A DNA stretch of 5,711 nt, from assembly GCA_019594025.1 (NCBI GenBank), contig JAFDUB010000099.1:1-5711 (forward strand). Direction: 5' to 3'. A program made the position numbers and the translations under genes. Numbering within the stretch: position 1 is the stretch's first letter; each line of letters begins with the position of its first letter. Positions 1 to 5,628 of the stretch are shown in pieces. Source of the DNA: Thermoplasmata archaeon. GTDB taxonomy: Archaea; Thermoplasmatota; Thermoplasmata; Halarchaeoplasmatales; Halarchaeoplasmataceae. The notes below the pieces were generated by a model that saw nothing but the letters and a program-made list of their open reading frames with translations, ran no database searches and was not told the origin of the DNA.

Positions 1-239
1 GGCTGACGGAAACACAGATGCCGGCCTTAGCGGTAGGGTAACACCTGGTCCCATCCCGAACCCAGAAGTTAAGCCTACCCGCGTTCTCTGTGGTACTATG
101 GAGCGCGAGCCCATGGGACGCCTAGGTCCTTCGCGGACCCCTAGACCGATGGGTTAGGTTCGGAGCCTCGCCCCCTACGGGGGGAAAGGTAAGCCGAGCT
201 GTTTGAAGCCCACTCTCGGACTTTGGCCCGCTGTCAGTT
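1..239 (+). rRNA. rrf: 5S ribosomal RNA, apparently circularly permuted and expanded
   Basis: 5S rRNA of the large ribosomal subunit. The core is unmistakable: loop A (25-31, CCTTAGC), helix II (32-37 with 74-79), helix III (45-48 with 62-65), the loop C signature CCCATCCCGAAC, AGAAGTTAAGCC, and helix IV (96-101 with 111-116, capped by 103-104/109-110 and a GCGA tetraloop) after GGTAC. The rest is abnormal. The 5' strand of helix V (81-92) finds no good partner after helix IV, but pairs with 13-21: 87-92 with 13-18 gives six Watson-Crick pairs, and 81-83 with 19-21 gives three more including one G-U. That is the position expected for a circular permutation. The chain ends pair as 1-9 with 231-239, including four G-U pairs. 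Helix I appears absent. Mature ends are inferred from this pairing, and the RNA could begin upstream of base 1. The 5S identity is near certain; the permutation is inferred. Confidence 0.9.
119..230 (+). other. Two-hairpin expansion segment of the 5S RNA
   Basis: This stretch follows the loop E sequence GGGA of the 5S RNA, where helix V and helix I 3' strands would normally stand. It folds as its own domain. Hairpin one is 125-129 with 135-139, extended by 123-124 with 142-143 across two bulged Cs. Hairpin two spans 146-219: 146-149 with 216-219, 150-155 with 207-212, 157-163 with 194-200, 166-168 with 187-189, and 171-175 with 179-183. Bases 120-122 may pair with 225-227 to close the domain. 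No homology to SRP RNA, RNase P RNA or tRNA was recognised. Halococcus morrhuae 5S rRNA is known to carry an insertion of similar length (108 nt) near the 3' side of loop A; whether the two are related is unknown. Confidence 0.6.
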
Positions 240-243
240 GCTC

Positions 244-268
244 ACTTTTTACCATTATTACAAAAAGT
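244..268. terminator. Shared bidirectional terminator between 5S RNA and eif2g
   Basis: The inverted repeat ACTTTTT (244-250) and AAAAAGT (262-268), with an 11-base spacer, gives a run of five Ts on either strand. It lies just after the 5S RNA on the plus strand and beyond the eif2g stop on the minus strand. Archaeal termination relies on T-runs more than hairpins, so one element could serve both converging units. The remainder up to 297 is AT-rich and holds no other signal I can see. Confidence 0.5.
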
Positions 269-297
269 AACGTTAATTTAAAAATTCTAAAATATAT

Positions 298-1530
298 TTA
301 GTCTATGATGCCGTATCCGATCAGATGCCATTTTCCCTTAAACCTTCGACTTATGGCGATCCTCTGACCGCTTTCTGCACAAACAGCTCTTTTTAGTTTA
401 ACCGCTGCTTCTTCCCCTCTAGCGGAGGTAACCACTCCAACAGTCGTAGCGGTCCCCACGGTAAGCATCAAGGGTTCTCGAGTTTTTATTTCTTCAACTT
501 GAAGATCCCGATCAACACCGACTACCTTGTCCAAAAGGAAAACCTGCATAACGAAGTCTTCCTTGATGGGAGGGAGTTCGTCGGCATAACCCAGTACATG
601 TCCGATTAGTGAATCGGATTTGGTTAGTGACGGATCAAGACCTGTGCCCACACCTATCAAACCGCCTGGTCTCGCTTTGTCAAGTGAGACCGCACCACTT
701 GTAAGGGAACTCACTTCGGTGAGAATTCTATCCCATTTCGGTTCACCGGTGCTTTCGTTCTTAAAGCCGGGACATATCTCAATCTCGTCCCCCACCTCAA
801 GCACTCCACGTGTAAGACTACCACCCAACACTCCTCCTTTCAACTGGGATATAGGTGTTCCTGGCTGGTTGATATCGAAGGAACGAGCTATAGCCATAAG
901 CGGAGATGCATTCTCATCCCTATCAGGTGTCGGAATGTTTTTTTCTATTGCCTCGATCAGTATGTCTATATTGGCGTCATGATGAGCTGAGACAGGGATT
1001 ATAGGAGCACCTTCCGCCACTGTGCCTTTGGTAAACTCTATTATTTGTTGATAATTCTCACTAGCCTCTTCCGAAGTTACCAAATCTACTTTGTTTTGAA
1101 CGATTATCACTTGTTTTACACCCGATATATCCAACCCCATCAAGTGCTCTTGGGTTTGGGGCTGCGGGCATTCTTCGTTGGCGGCGATTACCAGCACAGC
1201 ACCATCCATCATGGATGCTCCTGACAGCATGGTAGCCATCAAGGTTTCGTGTCCGGGAGAATCCACGAAGGAAACCGCCCGTAGAAGTTTTGCTTCACCA
1301 CCACATTTACTACATTCGGGTGTGGGGGAGTACGCTTCTGAACCGCTGCAGGAAGTACATCTGTAAAAGGCGGTGTCGGCGTATCCAAGTCTAATACTGA
1401 TGCCCCTCTTTGTTTCCTCCGAGTGACGATCTGTCCACTCACCGCTGAGGGCTTGAGTCAACGTCGTTTTTCCGTGGTCTACGTGACCGACCAATCCTAT
1501 ATTCACTTCCGGTTGTTTAGGAACTTTCAT
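298..1530 (-). CDS. eif2g: Translation initiation factor aIF2 subunit gamma
   Basis: GTPase core of archaeal initiation factor 2, which brings initiator methionyl-tRNA to the small ribosomal subunit in a ternary complex with GTP and the alpha and beta subunits. The 410 residues match the family length. In order: P-loop GHVDHGKT (15-22), switch I KRGISIRLGYA (41-51), a zinc knuckle with Cys58, Cys61, Cys73 and Cys76, DSPGH (90-94), NKVD (146-149), a G5 SA near 181-182, then two beta-barrel domains. I start at ATG 1530 rather than the TTG one codon upstream: the ATG overlaps the rps6e stop as TGATG, and GGGAG inside the end of rps6e is seven bases away. Translational coupling to rps6e is likely. 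The S6e/aIF2-gamma neighbourhood is common in archaea. Identification is firm. Confidence 0.97.
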   Translation of the reverse strand: MKVPKQPEVNIGLVGHVDHGKTTLTQALSGEWTDRHSEETKRGISIRLGYADTAFYRCTSCSGSEAYSPTPECSKCGGEAKLLRAVSFVDSPGHETLMATMLSGASMMDGAVLVIAANEECPQPQTQEHLMGLDISGVKQVIIVQNKVDLVTSEEASENYQQIIEFTKGTVAEGAPIIPVSAHHDANIDILIEAIEKNIPTPDRDENASPLMAIARSFDINQPGTPISQLKGGVLGGSLTRGVLEVGDEIEICPGFKNESTGEPKWDRILTEVSSLTSGAVSLDKARPGGLIGVGTGLDPSLTKSDSLIGHVLGYADELPPIKEDFVMQVFLLDKVVGVDRDLQVEEIKTREPLMLTVGTATTVGVVTSARGEEAAVKLKRAVCAESGQRIAISRRFKGKWHLIGYGIID

Positions 1531-1925
1531 CAATTTTCTCCCTCATCTTCTTGAAGAAGATCTGATACTTTTTTAGGACCGTGTTCTATAACTTTCATAT
1601 TAATTTGAGAAATATCTGAAGATATCCTACTACCCCTCACCGTCTTTTTCAATCGTACGTTTCTAGGATTGGACTTAAAACCAATACCTTTCTTCCCTAT
1701 AACCTTCTTTCGACCGGGTGTGGGCATACCTTTTTTCATGGGGAACCCTTCGGAATCGCTTCCACCGGTAATTCTAAGCTTATATCCAGGAAGACCGACA
1801 AAAATGCCGTCAACTTCATCGTTTATACTTTTACCTATCAATGAGTTGGCATGATGTCCTTCGACTTTGGTTTGGAATGACTTTCCTTCTTTTGAATCCG
1901 CAATAGATACCTGAAATTCTACCAT
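1530..1925 (-). CDS. rps6e: 30S ribosomal protein S6e
   Basis: Archaeal/eukaryotic-type small-subunit protein S6e, with no bacterial counterpart. The 131 residues are close to the usual archaeal length of about 125-130 and lack the long phosphorylated C-terminal tail of eukaryotic S6. Family features seen include MVEFQVSIADSKEGKSFQ at the start, GKSINDEVDG, the GYKLRITGGSDSEGFPMKKG segment and a basic stretch through VRLKKTVRGSRIS. The acidic end (LLQEDEGEN) is typical of archaeal forms. The start ATG at 1925 has a good ribosome binding site, AAGGTG (complement of 1933-1938), seven bases upstream. It is first in a two-gene unit with eif2g and has a TATA box at 1969-1976. Identification is firm. 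Confidence 0.97.
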   Translation of the reverse strand: MVEFQVSIADSKEGKSFQTKVEGHHANSLIGKSINDEVDGIFVGLPGYKLRITGGSDSEGFPMKKGMPTPGRKKVIGKKGIGFKSNPRNVRLKKTVRGSRISSDISQINMKVIEHGPKKVSDLLQEDEGEN

Positions 1926-1968
1926 TTGGAAACACCTTTATTCATTTGGGTGGACTATATTCTACTAC

Positions 1969-1976
1969 TATAAAAC
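1969..1976 (-). promoter_or_regulatory. TATA box of the rps6e-eif2g operon
   Basis: Read on the minus strand this is GTTTTATA, preceded by the purine-containing CAAA expected of a TFB recognition element. Transcription would start about 25 bases downstream, near 1945, leaving a leader of about 20 bases that contains the AAGGTG ribosome binding site. Confidence 0.55.
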
Positions 1977-2014
1977 TTTGATGGAAGCAAAAGGTTTTAT
2001 CATAATCATATTGT

Positions 2015-2034
2015 AATTTATATAAATATAAATT
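2015..2034. repeat. Perfect AT-only inverted repeat in the divergent promoter region
   Basis: AATTTATA (2015-2022), four bases, then TATAAATT (2027-2034). The arms are exact reverse complements. It sits directly upstream of the TATA box at 2042-2049 and between two divergent transcription units, where a dimeric regulator such as an Lrp-type protein could bind. AT-rich DNA makes such repeats by chance fairly often, so the operator role is only a suggestion. Confidence 0.35.
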
Positions 2035-2041
2035 CAAAAAC

Positions 2042-2049
2042 TTTATATA
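2042..2049 (+). promoter_or_regulatory. TATA box for the 55-residue protein and RAM gene
   Basis: TTTATATA preceded by AAAAAC. Spacing predicts a transcription start near 2070-2073, followed by AAGGTG (2076-2081) and the ATG at 2087, a short archaeal leader. No separate TATA box is evident before the RAM gene, so both may depend on this one. Confidence 0.55.
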
Positions 2050-2086
2050 TTGAATGGTTATAACTCCTCCTAATTAAGGTGTCTGG

Positions 2087-2254
2087 ATGGAAGAAACCCT
2101 CTGTTCGATAGAAATAATAAAAGACAATTCGTCGTTCCTGGCTAAGGTCCAAACAAGCCTAGGTCGATACGTGGAATACGAAAACCCATTACTTGAAAAC
2201 CTTTTACAGCAGGTTTATGAGGATATACAGGAAGAAATTGAGAATACCCTTTAA
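2087..2254 (+). CDS. Small protein of unknown function, 55 residues
   Basis: I do not recognise this protein. The frame runs ATG to TAA for 55 residues, beginning MEETLCSIEIIKDNSSFLAK and ending EDIQEEIENTL. It looks real because a TATA box and an AAGGTG ribosome binding site five bases before the ATG are both correctly spaced. The composition suggests a small globular fold: a beta hairpin (about 5-30) followed by an amphipathic acidic helix (about 36-54, LLENLLQQVYEDIQEEIE). There is one cysteine (Cys6), no signal peptide and no membrane segment. It lies 64 bases upstream of the RAM-domain gene and may be co-transcribed with it, although a strong hairpin stands between them. A cytoplasmic regulatory or adaptor role is possible but not shown by the sequence. 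Confidence 0.75.
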   Translation: MEETLCSIEIIKDNSSFLAKVQTSLGRYVEYENPLLENLLQQVYEDIQEEIENTL

Positions 2255-2266
2255 TACAAAACCAGA

Positions 2267-2285
2267 GGGCGGTTTTTAACCGCCC
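2267..2285 (+). terminator. Perfect GC hairpin between the 55-residue gene and the RAM gene
   Basis: GGGCGGTT, a TTT loop, then AACCGCCC: eight perfect pairs starting 12 bases after the stop of the 55-residue gene. There is no T-run after it, so it is not a classic intrinsic terminator. It may attenuate transcription, stabilise or process the upstream mRNA end, or serve as a palindromic protein site. It stands out against otherwise AT-rich intergenic DNA. Confidence 0.45.
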
Positions 2286-2318
2286 GATTCAACCGCTGTC
2301 CAACATTGAGTTGATAAT

Positions 2319-2657
2319 ATGAGCGAAGAAAAAACAAACGAAGAATACGAAGAAGTAATATCAAGCTATTACGAAGGTCGTGGAGTAAGTTCCATTATCT
2401 CGATCAAGGTCGACACCAAACAGGTGGATGTTGTAGCGGAGAAACTCTCCGAATCCGACAATATAGAGGATGTTTTTCTCGTCACAGGAGATGTAGACCT
2501 GGTGATTAAAGCTCGTTTTAAAGATTATGACCACATGAAAAATTTTTTACTCGAAAAGACCTCCACTCTTTCAGGAATCGAGGACGTCAAAAGCATGATG
2601 ATCATCACCACTTACAAAGAGAGATTTAACATAATCGATGCTGAAAACACCGGGTGA
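2319..2657 (+). CDS. Stand-alone RAM-domain (Lrp/AsnC effector domain) protein
   Basis: The 112-residue protein consists of an acidic N-terminal tail (about 1-22, rich in Glu) and a single RAM domain (about 23-105), the ligand-binding and oligomerisation domain of Lrp/AsnC regulators. The signature is the beta-alpha-beta pattern from VSSIISIKVDT, the helix VDVVAEKLSESDNIEDV, then FLVTGDVDLVIKARF, where TG-x-x-DL marks the family, and a final strand MMIITTYKE. The N-terminal helix-turn-helix of full Lrp proteins is absent, so it probably does not bind DNA alone. Such single-domain proteins are known to sense amino acids or to join hetero-oligomers with full Lrp proteins. The ATG at 2319 has only a weak ribosome binding site (GAGTTGAT). 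Its stop lies six bases from the converging dph2 stop. Family assignment is strong; ligand and target are unknown. Confidence 0.88.
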   Translation: MSEEKTNEEYEEVISSYYEGRGVSSIISIKVDTKQVDVVAEKLSESDNIEDVFLVTGDVDLVIKARFKDYDHMKNFLLEKTSTLSGIEDVKSMMIITTYKERFNIIDAENTG

Positions 2658-2667
2658 AGAGCTTCAC
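2654..2667. repeat. Palindrome spanning two converging stop codons
   Basis: GTGAAG, AG, CTTCAC: six-base arms and a two-base spacer. The left arm contains the TGA stop of the RAM gene and the right arm the TGA stop of dph2 on the other strand. There is no other intergenic DNA here, so the two transcripts must overlap at their 3' ends. The short hairpin is too weak to be a confident terminator. Confidence 0.35.
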
Positions 2668-3620
2668 TTTATCTCGTCCATCTCCCAGTTCTCCCAGGAT
2701 AACTCCTTTTTAGTTATCAAAAATTCCTGAGGAGTTAACATAACGGTTTTGAATCGGATGGAATCGTCAAGTGTCAACCTAGGACATGCGGTGTTGACCA
2801 TTGATTCGAATCCCAGGGAATCCACCCTCTCTGGAGTTATCTCGTCCATATGTATGATTATGCAGTTTTTATACTTGGATTTTAAGTGTTCGGCCAGCTC
2901 TCTCCTGTCCTGACCGATTTTTTTGGAAATTAAGATTGCGAACGAATCATGTTCTTCGGAAATAACGATTGATGCGAATCTTCTTCTTAACAACTTGTCA
3001 ACCATGCTGTCGGTCGTACCCCAGAATTCGGTAACAGGGTTCAAAATGTGTACCGTCTTTCCGATAGACAAAGCCAAACCAATAGGATGGAAGTTTCCAG
3101 TACCTACGTATATGTGTTCATCCGCATCAACCCCGGCGGAATAATTACAACCTAGTACTTGACCGGGGTAGGTGATTCGCCGGTCCCCTTCCCCGATTAC
3201 GGTATCGACTTTTTTTTCAGATAGTACCTCGGCCAGTTTATCCCGCTGGTCTATGTACTGAACCGTGGAGTAGAGAGCTACTCTTTTACCTATGAATTTT
3301 TCAACAAAGGATTCAGGTACCTCAAAATCCACTGTACTTTTGCCCTCCAAGTAGATCACAGGATATTCAGGTTTAAAACCGCAAATTTTTGAATGGCCTA
3401 CGTGTATTAATGCATCGGCATCGCCTATGGAGCCGGGTAAATCACAAGCACCATAACAGCTACCACCCCATAACTCAACATCTATGTTTAAATTTTCTAT
3501 AAAGACATTCGATTTGCGACGTAAACCGTCGGGAAGCTGCAGCATCACTTTCTGTGCTCCCATTTGCTCTAATTTCTGATTTGCCTTATCGATATCAAAG
3601 CGATAACCGCTTACTATCAA
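2664..3620 (-). CDS. dph2: Diphthamide synthesis enzyme Dph2 (histidine 3-amino-3-carboxypropyltransferase)
   Basis: First enzyme of diphthamide synthesis. It is an unusual radical-SAM enzyme that moves the aminocarboxypropyl group of S-adenosylmethionine onto a histidine of elongation factor 2; archaea use a Dph2 homodimer. The three cluster cysteines are present, one per domain: Cys59 in CYGACD, Cys158 in VLGCNYSAG, and Cys279 in NTACPRLTLDD. The N-terminus YRFDIDKA...KVMLQLPDGL is typical. I start at TTG 3620, not the ATG at 3728. TTG overlaps the mfnA stop as TTGA, GGAGG (complement of 3628-3632) lies seven bases upstream, and the extra 36 residues of the longer frame lie wholly inside mfnA and do not resemble Dph2. 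This gives 318 residues, slightly shorter than the roughly 340 of the Pyrococcus enzyme. Last gene of the operon. Confidence 0.95.
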   Translation of the reverse strand: MIVSGYRFDIDKANQKLEQMGAQKVMLQLPDGLRRKSNVFIENLNIDVELWGGSCYGACDLPGSIGDADALIHVGHSKICGFKPEYPVIYLEGKSTVDFEVPESFVEKFIGKRVALYSTVQYIDQRDKLAEVLSEKKVDTVIGEGDRRITYPGQVLGCNYSAGVDADEHIYVGTGNFHPIGLALSIGKTVHILNPVTEFWGTTDSMVDKLLRRRFASIVISEEHDSFAILISKKIGQDRRELAEHLKSKYKNCIIIHMDEITPERVDSLGFESMVNTACPRLTLDDSIRFKTVMLTPQEFLITKKELSWENWEMDEIK

Positions 3621-4750
3621 ATGGATTCCTCCAAAACTGGAATCATCCGACGAATACTCTCTTCGGTTACATGGGGCATGACCACGAATCTTAAACCGGG
3701 AGGGTTCACGGTTCGGGATATATTCCATCCCCTTTCTCTCATCTCTTTGACTACCTCTCCCGGATGCTCATGATGGAATGAAACTATATTGAGTACCGGA
3801 TCAACTATGGGCTTTAATCCGATAGACGTTCCCAGTTTAAAGAGCAGCCTGGTATTTTCCATACAACTCTCCATAATCGATTCGTAACCGTCGAATCCAA
3901 GATGCTTAATAACACTCCAAAAGGCCGGTATTGACGCGCTGGTCCTGGTACCGGTAAGTGTCTTTTGATGGTCTCCGGTTAAATAGGGTGATTCGACGGA
4001 TATGGGATGTTCATCCCTTGAATAATACAGTCCTAACGGTATAGTTGACAACCCCATCTTATGTGGATCCAAGACCAGAGAATCAACCCCGGGTATTTTG
4101 AAGTCAAACTCGGGTGCTGAACCCTCTTTCAAGAAAGGAATGGTGAACCCTCCGAAGGCGGCATCGACGTGAAGGTGAATATCGCCCGTTATTTCGGCCA
4201 AAGCACCTATGGGCTCTACAAGGCCCAGTTCGGTAGTACCCGCTATACCGACCACTACCGCTGTCTCGTCGTTTATCTTTTCCTCCATAACAGATAGGTC
4301 AGGTTGATAACTTTGGTCTAAGGGGATGTTCACTGGTTCCATCCCAAGTAAATCACAGGCCTTCTTGAAGGAAAAGTGGGCACTTTCAGGCAGTACCACT
4401 TTTTTCTTTCCGCTCTCGTTCCGTGCTCTCCAAAGGGCCAATATATTCCCTTCGGTTGCACCACCTACCGACAGAGCTTCGTAACCCTCTGGAGCATGTA
4501 CCAAAGATGCAACGGCTTTGTGCACTTCCTTCTCTAAGTTGATGGTACCCGGATAAAGGCCGGGATTACCCAGGTTTGACTCTAAAAACATGCCGTGTAC
4601 TTTTTTTGCTATATCTAAGGGAGAAGTACACATGGAGCCGAACACAGTACCACCGGTAAAATTGGTGTCTTCTTTCCTGACTTTTAAGATACGAGTCATT
4701 ATTGCACCTTCGGGAAGACCCTTTTGTGGAAATGTGTGTTTTGACTTCAT
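3617..4750 (-). CDS. mfnA: L-tyrosine/L-aspartate decarboxylase MfnA
   Basis: Pyridoxal-phosphate group II decarboxylase. In methanogens MfnA makes tyramine from tyrosine for methanofuran; related archaeal enzymes make beta-alanine from aspartate for coenzyme A. The sequence alone does not choose between them. Seen in the 377 residues: the N-terminal IFGSM-like block (GGTVFGSMCTSP, 33-44), NLGNPGLYPGT (59-69), substrate pocket GGATEGN (96-102), ring-stacking His125 in SAHFSF, Asp196 in HVDAAFGG, cofactor lysine Lys231 in LDPHKMG, then GTRTSAS and the C-terminal VVMPH. It aligns well with what I recall of the Methanocaldococcus enzyme (about 396 residues). That alignment includes the QKGLPE segment, which supports ATG 4750. 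However, an ATG at 4699 has a much better ribosome binding site (AAGGTG), so a shorter product is possible. It lies five bases after the prsW-like stop and overlaps dph2. Confidence 0.92.
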   Translation of the reverse strand: MKSKHTFPQKGLPEGAIMTRILKVRKEDTNFTGGTVFGSMCTSPLDIAKKVHGMFLESNLGNPGLYPGTINLEKEVHKAVASLVHAPEGYEALSVGGATEGNILALWRARNESGKKKVVLPESAHFSFKKACDLLGMEPVNIPLDQSYQPDLSVMEEKINDETAVVVGIAGTTELGLVEPIGALAEITGDIHLHVDAAFGGFTIPFLKEGSAPEFDFKIPGVDSLVLDPHKMGLSTIPLGLYYSRDEHPISVESPYLTGDHQKTLTGTRTSASIPAFWSVIKHLGFDGYESIMESCMENTRLLFKLGTSIGLKPIVDPVLNIVSFHHEHPGEVVKEMRERGWNISRTVNPPGLRFVVMPHVTEESIRRMIPVLEESI

Positions 4751-4755
4751 TGTAA

Positions 4756-5517
4756 CTACATCCGAACGGTAACTTTTTTATCGAGTTCTTTAATCTTTCC
4801 CCTGACCAACTTAAAGGAAATTAAAGAAAACATTATGGCAGCTACCAATGCTATGATCGGTATCTCTCCATCGTACAGCATACCCACGGATGCCAGGTAG
4901 TTGAAGGCACCGTGCATAATTACAGCCACAAAATAGTATGGTACGGCATAGTGTTTTTTTGACATCAATCCCTTTGAAATACCGTAACCGGCTACCGCAC
5001 TGGCACTTCCGTGCAGAAGGGTGCTGGCAACACTGCGAACGACTATCAATACAGCGAAGGTTTGGAAGCCGTATTGAAAGTAAGCGCTGCTTCCGTAAAG
5101 TAGATTCTCGGTAGCTGCGAACCCAAGTCCCGATGCGGCCCCTAAGACCAATCCATCCTCCAATCCAAATATATTGTTTTTAAATGATACCACACCCATG
5201 GCCTTGGTAAACTCTTCAACCAGAGGAGCGATGACGCATACTATGACAAGTGTCATTACTGTGGGATCTTGAAGTCTTTGAAAAAACACGTACTCTTCCT
5301 GCAAAGTTTCCATAGAAAGGACACCGATGAAAATCAGCGAAAGGATGACCGCCATTATAACCGCAAATACAGCTCCCCAGATGAAAAGGGCGAAGACCTT
5401 ACTCCAGTCCATTTTACCGAACTTTTCGGTATTTCTTACCCATACTAGATATAATAATGACGGGATGAAAGCGGATCCGACAAGTAATATCAATATCAGT
5501 ATCATCTGTCTATCCAT
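4756..5517 (-). CDS. PrsW-family intramembrane glutamic protease
   Basis: Membrane protein of 253 residues with about seven hydrophobic segments (near 4-26, 42-66, 88-110, 122-145, 152-178, 192-212 and 218-237). It has the PrsW family motifs in order: EEFTK (Glu101, Glu102, Lys105), FAATEN (Glu137, Asn138), LLHGS (His169) and MHGAFN (His202, Asn206). These belong to the glutamic intramembrane protease/CAAX-protease-like superfamily, where the glutamates and histidines lie in the membrane. Bacillus PrsW cleaves the anti-sigma factor RsiW; archaea have no sigma factors of that type, so the substrate here is unknown. The ATG at 5517 has no ribosome binding site, which suggests a leaderless transcript; Met5 is an alternative start. 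First gene of the operon with mfnA and dph2. Family assignment is strong; substrate is not predictable. Confidence 0.88.
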   Translation of the reverse strand: MDRQMILILILLVGSAFIPSLLYLVWVRNTEKFGKMDWSKVFALFIWGAVFAVIMAVILSLIFIGVLSMETLQEEYVFFQRLQDPTVMTLVIVCVIAPLVEEFTKAMGVVSFKNNIFGLEDGLVLGAASGLGFAATENLLYGSSAYFQYGFQTFAVLIVVRSVASTLLHGSASAVAGYGISKGLMSKKHYAVPYYFVAVIMHGAFNYLASVGMLYDGEIPIIALVAAIMFSLISFKLVRGKIKELDKKVTVRM

Positions 5518-5540
5518 TTTAGCGAGTTATGTTAAAAGAA

Positions 5541-5548
5541 GGTATTAA
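5541..5548 (-). promoter_or_regulatory. Possible TATA box of the prsW-mfnA-dph2 operon
   Basis: Read on the minus strand this is TTAATACC, about 24-31 bases before the ATG at 5517. That spacing fits a leaderless mRNA starting at the ATG, in line with the lack of a ribosome binding site. The match to a TATA consensus is only moderate. Confidence 0.3.
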
Positions 5549-5600
5549 CTTTTCGGGCCTATAGTCAAAGATATGTTATTCTCCAAAAATTTCGTCAAGA

Positions 5601-5608
5601 TTTAAGTA
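5601..5608 (+). promoter_or_regulatory. Possible TATA box of the gene at the right edge
   Basis: TTTAAGTA centred about 25 bases before the ATG at 5629. This is the distance expected for a leaderless archaeal transcript, and no ribosome binding site precedes the ATG. Confidence 0.35.
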
Positions 5609-5628
5609 CACCTTTTGATACTCATTTT

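Noticed and set aside
1..22. The tail of a separate upstream 5S gene
   Set aside because: It would explain the GGAAAC...TGC tail, but the downstream copy would then lack its own helix V and helix I 3' strands, and no spacer separates the two. Upstream sequence would settle it.
81..134. A standard-order 5S in which helix V closes as 81-85 with 130-134 (TTCGC) or as 81-87 with 115-121
   Set aside because: The first needs several bulges and mismatches and destroys a good hairpin (125-139). The second uses loop E and helix IV bases. Neither leaves a convincing helix I strand, while 13-21 pairs well with 81-92. It remains the main alternative.
166..189. A kink-turn (L7Ae site) in the long hairpin of the expansion
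   Set aside because: The internal loop CG/GAA lacks the tandem G-A pairs and three-base bulge a kink-turn needs.
145..220. SRP RNA, RNase P RNA or a tRNA, suggested by GGTTCGG and the long hairpin
   Set aside because: The SRP GGAAG-type internal loop, the RNase P conserved core and a tRNA cloverleaf with CCA-proximal stem are all missing.
620..982. A 120-residue plus-strand reading frame, and other frames opposite eif2g, mfnA and dph2
   Set aside because: They lie antisense to firmly identified genes, have no ribosome binding sites and no recognisable protein features.
3621..3728. N-terminal 36-residue extension of Dph2
   Set aside because: It lies wholly within the mfnA coding sequence, is unlike Dph2 family starts, and a better start with a ribosome binding site exists at 3620.
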